Source of the DNA: Lachnospiraceae bacterium
GTDB taxonomy: Bacteria > Bacillota > Clostridia > Lachnospirales > Lachnospiraceae
Reading direction: 5' to 3'
DNA: 64,000 nt
Assembly (NCBI GenBank): GCA_017521605.1
Contig: JAFXCD010000015.1
Location: forward strand, 1 to 64,000
Shown: piece after piece, positions 60,530 to 64,000 of the stretch
How the letters are laid out: each line of letters opens with the position of its first letter
Position numbering within the stretch: the first letter of the stretch is position 1
Made by a program: the position numbers and the translations under genes
Notes under the pieces: generated by a model
Databases searched by the model: none
Told to the model about the DNA's origin: nothing
The model's input: the letters and a program-made list of their open reading frames with translations, nothing else

Positions 60530-61822
60530 TTATTCTTCCAACTTCCAAATCGCCTTATTTCTTCTAAAATACAAACAAACACCTATGCCGCAAAACGCCA
60601 GTACAAAGTACAACAGTGCCGCGCCGGAGCCCTTGCCTTCTCCAAACATCCGAGTCAACAGGCCCGACGAATCCTGTCCTGCCATAAAGGGTTCAAACAC
60701 CTGATCCACTAACAGTCCACCCAGCAAATACCCGATGGGTATGGTGAAAAACTGTAGCGAATTACGCACCGCAAACACCCTTCCCTGCATGGTATCGGGG
60801 ATATGTAGCCGAAGTATGGCTTCCAAATTGGTACTCATCAGAGGTATGGCTATCCAGCCTAAAAATGCACCCATGCACCACACAAAAGGTGTCCTACCGA
60901 AGGCCAGCAGAAAGTTTTCCGTACACATGGAAAACAGCAGGCAATTGCAAATCAACCGTACTCTGCTTTTAGGCTCCTTGAGGAAAAAGGATAGGATGCT
61001 ACCCAGTAAAGTGGTTACTCCTACTGTAGCATTCACCAGTCCCAGTACCTTTTCACTCCCTCTCTCTCTAGATAGAATCATGGCAGGCAATGCTGCCTCA
61101 TACACAGATGCCACCAAATTGATAGCCGCCAGGAATAGAATCAGTCCTAAAATGCCCCTTTGCTCCTTTAAAAAGCGGATACCTTCTTCGGCAGCCTGTA
61201 GCAGGCCTTCCTTCCTCGTACATTCCTCTTCTCCCTTAGGAATCCTGATTAAGACCGCCAGCACCAGAAATGCCACTGTAAAGCTCACCAAATCAAAAGC
61301 AATCACAGCCTCCATTCCCGCCAGTCCTAATATGGCTGTGGCAATGACCGGTGTCAGAATCGAATTCACAGACCGGGAAAAATAGTTCAATCCTCCCACT
61401 TTCTGATAGTACTTCTTAGGTAACAATCGGCTCACTGCCACATCTGAAGCAGGCCTTTGTACCGTATTCATGATACCGTTCACCATGTTTATCACATATA
61501 GCTGCCAAATCCGAAGCTGCCCCTGCTTAAACAGCACCAGTGTAACCACTGTACAAGCTGCTGCCATCGCATCACATACTAACATTGTCCTTTTCTTATC
61601 CCATCGGTCACTTAAGGCTCCTGCAAAAATGCTCAGCACCACATAGGGGGCGTAAGAGCTTACCATAAGCAAGGCTGTCTTCAGGGCAGACCCCTCCTGT
61701 GTATAGGACCAGATGACCAGGGCATAAGCGGTCATGGCACTTCCCAGACCGGAAAACATCTGACTGGCCCAAAGTATCAGATAGGTTCTCATTTCGTATA
61801 AAGTTTTTCTATATTTTTTCAT
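60530..61822 (-). CDS. MFS transporter (MFS_3-like)
   Basis: A 430-residue integral membrane protein with about 12 predicted segments. The N-terminal half includes LWASQMFSGLGSAMTAYALV and the loop motif GALSDRWDKKR, a version of the MFS motif A. The central loop is GEEECTRKEGLLQAAEEGIR and the last loop is near AGQDSSGLLTRMFGEGKG. Similar proteins export drugs or macrolides, but the substrate cannot be read from sequence. Start has AGAAGGAG upstream. Confidence 0.9.
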   Translation of the reverse strand: MKKYRKTLYEMRTYLILWASQMFSGLGSAMTAYALVIWSYTQEGSALKTALLMVSSYAPYVVLSIFAGALSDRWDKKRTMLVCDAMAAACTVVTLVLFKQGQLRIWQLYVINMVNGIMNTVQRPASDVAVSRLLPKKYYQKVGGLNYFSRSVNSILTPVIATAILGLAGMEAVIAFDLVSFTVAFLVLAVLIRIPKGEEECTRKEGLLQAAEEGIRFLKEQRGILGLILFLAAINLVASVYEAALPAMILSRERGSEKVLGLVNATVGVTTLLGSILSFFLKEPKSRVRLICNCLLFSMCTENFLLAFGRTPFVWCMGAFLGWIAIPLMSTNLEAILRLHIPDTMQGRVFAVRNSLQFFTIPIGYLLGGLLVDQVFEPFMAGQDSSGLLTRMFGEGKGSGAALLYFVLAFCGIGVCLYFRRNKAIWKLEE

Positions 61823-61910
61823 ATTTGCTCCATGCTCTCCTTCTAATTAATTTTGCATGGAGCTGAAGCAATGCACAGAATCACCTTTGTGTCCTTCCTT
61901 TCCTACTCTA

Positions 61911-62627
61911 CTATAAAAGCAGCGCCTTTACTTCCTCCCAGCTCTTCACGGTTATAAGTCCTTCCTTGGGCTCTTGAGGCTTTTCCGTAGCTCCCAGATA
62001 CCACACCGGGAAAAGGCCTGCATTTCGGGCACCTTCTATGTCGCACTCGTAATTATCCCCTATATACCAGACCTCCTCTGGCTCAAGCTCTGCCTTGTCC
62101 AAGGCAAATTCAAAGATACGTCGATGGGGCTTGCGATACATATACTCGCTGGTAGCCAGGATGAATTCAAACTCGTGGTTCGGCAAAACTTCTTGCAGAC
62201 GGTTTTTCAAAGCTTCCCCACAGTAAGTAATATTGCTTAATACTGCGGTACGAATTCCTTGCTCCTTTAGAAAGCTTAGGAAATCCTCCACACCTATCGT
62301 AGGTACTCCCGGGGATGCTGCATCCCAGAATACCTTGTCCCGCTTGGCTCCTTTGATGGAAAGCTCCACACCCTGGGACTCATACAAGTACCCGCAGAAC
62401 ATATCGTTAGGGATCTCCACCTGTATAAGATGCCTTCTGGCCGGGTCGAATCGGCCCAGCTCTCCGTTCATTTCATCCGCCACTGCCTGTATTTCAGCGG
62501 CAGTACGGTTGTATTTGTTCTTGGTTGCATACTGAAGCACAGCTTCCGTACCTTTTACACCATCAAATTTCGCTTCGTTTACCAATGTCTGACCATAGTC
62601 AAACAATATCATCTTGGGTTTAGTCAT
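61911..62627 (-). CDS. HAD-superfamily hydrolase
   Basis: A 238-residue protein. Motif I is ILFDYGQTLV: nucleophile Asp kept, second Asp replaced by Gly. Motif II is AVLSNIT, motif III includes EYMYRKPHRRIFEFALDKAE and motif IV is WYIGDNYECDIEGARNAGL. The fold is that of phosphoglycolate-phosphatase/YjjG-type proteins, but the altered DxD makes the reaction uncertain. ATG with AAGGCAGGA upstream. Lies 23 bases after the deacetylase gene on the same strand. Confidence 0.87.
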   Translation of the reverse strand: MTKPKMILFDYGQTLVNEAKFDGVKGTEAVLQYATKNKYNRTAAEIQAVADEMNGELGRFDPARRHLIQVEIPNDMFCGYLYESQGVELSIKGAKRDKVFWDAASPGVPTIGVEDFLSFLKEQGIRTAVLSNITYCGEALKNRLQEVLPNHEFEFILATSEYMYRKPHRRIFEFALDKAELEPEEVWYIGDNYECDIEGARNAGLFPVWYLGATEKPQEPKEGLITVKSWEEVKALLL

Positions 62628-62650
62628 TATCCTGCCTTTCCTTACTTCTC

Positions 62651-63349
62651 CTACACTAAAAACTTGGGTTCATCAAAGGTTATGCCATTCTCCAATAAAT
62701 GGTCAATAAAAAGCTTATAATACTCCGGTACCATTTCCTCGGTCTCATCATGAGCATGCATCAGCAAGAAATGTCTGTTTCCTTCCTCAAATAGAACCGC
62801 ACCATTTTGAGGATGCTTATTATGCATTTTCTCCCACACGTTCTCCTTGGTAAAGCCGGAACCGGGACGAATCATATATTCTTCAAAATCAAAGGTCCAG
62901 AAGGTATCTATATCTTTTCTTAGACCAAATTCTGACCACCATGGATAGGGAATATGTCTGTCATCCACCTTGTGGAAGCCCTTTTCACTAAAATACTCCT
63001 GTAGCGCATCCTTATTGGCACCACCCTTGTCACCAAAGGGGAAACGGAATGGTCTGTACACTCTTTCCACCCCACTGTCCTGATAAAGCTTATCCAGTAC
63101 GGCCTCGCACTTCTCAATATCTTCTATAGCCTCTTCCAGGGTCAGAGTCGAAAAAGCCCTGTGAGAATAGCTGTGATTACCCACTATCATGCCGCTTTTC
63201 ACTGCATAAATCGCTTCCTCATAGTAACGCTCCACATTCTCTCCTGCCGCAAAAAGAATGGCTTTGATGTTCTTTTCCTTCAAATAACCCACGATAGTCG
63301 GTGTGTTTTTTGACGCTATATCATCAATGGTTAAAAGTACTGTGTTCAT
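62651..63349 (-). CDS. Polysaccharide deacetylase (NodB fold)
   Basis: A 232-residue protein without a signal peptide. The NodB motifs are present: VLLTIDDI (Asp pair), GNHSYSH (metal His), YRPFRFPFGDKGG. The end has FLLMHAHDETEEM. Members remove acetyl or other groups from amidosugars, but many intracellular ones act on other substrates. Start ATG 63349 with GAGAGGAG 6 bases upstream; an in-frame start 19 codons earlier would overlap the next gene and lacks a site. Confidence 0.85.
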   Translation of the reverse strand: MNTVLLTIDDIASKNTPTIVGYLKEKNIKAILFAAGENVERYYEEAIYAVKSGMIVGNHSYSHRAFSTLTLEEAIEDIEKCEAVLDKLYQDSGVERVYRPFRFPFGDKGGANKDALQEYFSEKGFHKVDDRHIPYPWWSEFGLRKDIDTFWTFDFEEYMIRPGSGFTKENVWEKMHNKHPQNGAVLFEEGNRHFLLMHAHDETEEMVPEYYKLFIDHLLENGITFDEPKFLV

Positions 63350-63371
63350 GCTTTCTCCTCTCCTGTTCCAT

Positions 63372-64000
63372 TTACAATTCTTCCACTTCAATCCCAAGAT
63401 TTTCAAAAACCTTGGAAACTTCTTTATAGTTACTGCTCATAAGAGTAGCCTTCTTCAAATTGGAAAATTGCTTCAGCTCCTTTTCACTTACGGTATTTAA
63501 AGCAAAGAAGTCATCCTCACCATCCCACATGGGGAAAATATTGGCATATATTTCATTTCCTCCATCCATAACAATTTCTTCTACCTGCAGTGCCAAGCTT
63601 TTCGGAACCGGTAATTTTGAAAAAAAATTGAGAACCGGTTTAGATACCTTAAAGCTATCTGTATCAATTTCCTTTCCGGTATACTGCATAGCAAAATCAA
63701 AGATATCAAAATAGGGCTCCAGAACCTCCAGATCATACATCAGCACCTGTACAACAGCCAGTTTAAAATTGAAATTGTCAAATTCCAACACCTCTTCCTT
63801 GCACTTTTTGATCTTATAATTGGCAGGCTCCCGTTCTCTCTTGGGACAATAAGAAATGGTCAGAGGTGCAGAAATGTTTTCTGCTTTACCTGTGAGACTA
63901 TGCCCATACTCTGTCCAACAAATCATATGCAACTCTTCTGTTTCTGCCCTATCACTAATAAACCATAGGGGACCTCCCTTTTGAGTCACCTTTGCTTTAC
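63372..64000 (-). CDS. DUF6892-like protein, 5' end outside the window
   Basis: The frame is open to the edge, so the start is not visible; at least 209 residues are seen. The first part, GGPLWFISDRAETEELHMIC followed by TISYCPKRERE, looks like the end of one domain. The second part, EFDNFNFKLAVVQVLMYDLE and LQVEEIVMDGGNEIYANIF with WDGEDDFFALN, resembles DUF6892, a family I recall but cannot search. No signal peptide in the visible part. The gene stops 22 bases before the deacetylase start. Confidence 0.75.
   Translation of the reverse strand, partial: KAKVTQKGGPLWFISDRAETEELHMICWTEYGHSLTGKAENISAPLTISYCPKREREPANYKIKKCKEEVLEFDNFNFKLAVVQVLMYDLEVLEPYFDIFDFAMQYTGKEIDTDSFKVSKPVLNFFSKLPVPKSLALQVEEIVMDGGNEIYANIFPMWDGEDDFFALNTVSEKELKQFSNLKKATLMSSNYKEVSKVFENLGIEVEEL

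Overview
The window looks like chromosomal DNA of a low-to-moderate GC Gram-positive anaerobe, most likely a gut or rumen member of the Lachnospiraceae or a close Clostridia relative. The evidence is strong AGGAGG-type ribosome sites, a ferredoxin-type pyruvate oxidoreductase with a rubredoxin beside it, a 4Fe-4S aldo/keto reductase, cell-wall-anchored giant surface proteins ending in SPxTG, an ABC-F protein behind an attenuator, and many small regulators typical of that family. This assignment is inference; no rRNA is present.

Layout. 1-4.0 kb: XRE regulator, B12-type radical SAM protein, Rpn-type nuclease. 4.4-5.9 kb: a decaying cluster of toxin-tail-like and immunity-like small genes with apparent frameshifts. 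5.9-11.6 kb: phosphoesterase, galactokinase, aldo/keto reductase, CapA-type lipoprotein, EF-hand-like protein. 12.0-15.7 kb: a small hypothetical gene, then a structured untranslated region directly before a stand-alone reverse transcriptase, which is tightly coupled to an AraC-type HTH protein with an unrecognised C-terminal domain and to a SAM methyltransferase. This is the best candidate for an undescribed system. 15.9-25.1 kb: regulators (XRE, two MerR types, an XRE-methyltransferase fusion), an ABC-F gene with an attenuated leader, Nudix, HAD and a membrane protein. 25.2-26.3 kb: tRNA-Gly(GCC), tRNA-Gly(TCC) and tRNA-Phe(GAA), with a duplicated tRNA tail. 26.3-30.8 kb: DUF3810, DUF3048, GNAT and a serine hydrolase. 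30.8-34.7 kb: three ECF sigma genes with partner genes. 34.7-49.7 kb: an apparent operon of three very large surface proteins (beta-helix, papain-like protease with Fn3, beta-helix) sharing a C-terminal module, Pro/Thr stalks and sortase signals. 50.0-55.8 kb: a sugar-binding-domain/LytTR regulator divergent from them, then pyruvate:ferredoxin oxidoreductase and rubredoxin. 55.8-64 kb: Uma2-type protein, two paralogous membrane proteins with a GntR regulator, a dead RelE-type toxin, MFS transporter, HAD, polysaccharide deacetylase, and a DUF6892-like gene cut by the window edge.

How the genes may work together. The surface proteins probably form an adhesion and degradation set facing the cell exterior, possibly controlled by the divergent LytTR regulator. 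No sortase gene is in the window. The reverse transcriptase region has the layout of RT-based defence or RNA-templated systems (structured RNA, RT, accessory genes), but neither a retron nor a diversity-generating retroelement fits well. All starts were chosen from ribosome-site spacing. Family names rest on recognised motifs, not on searches.
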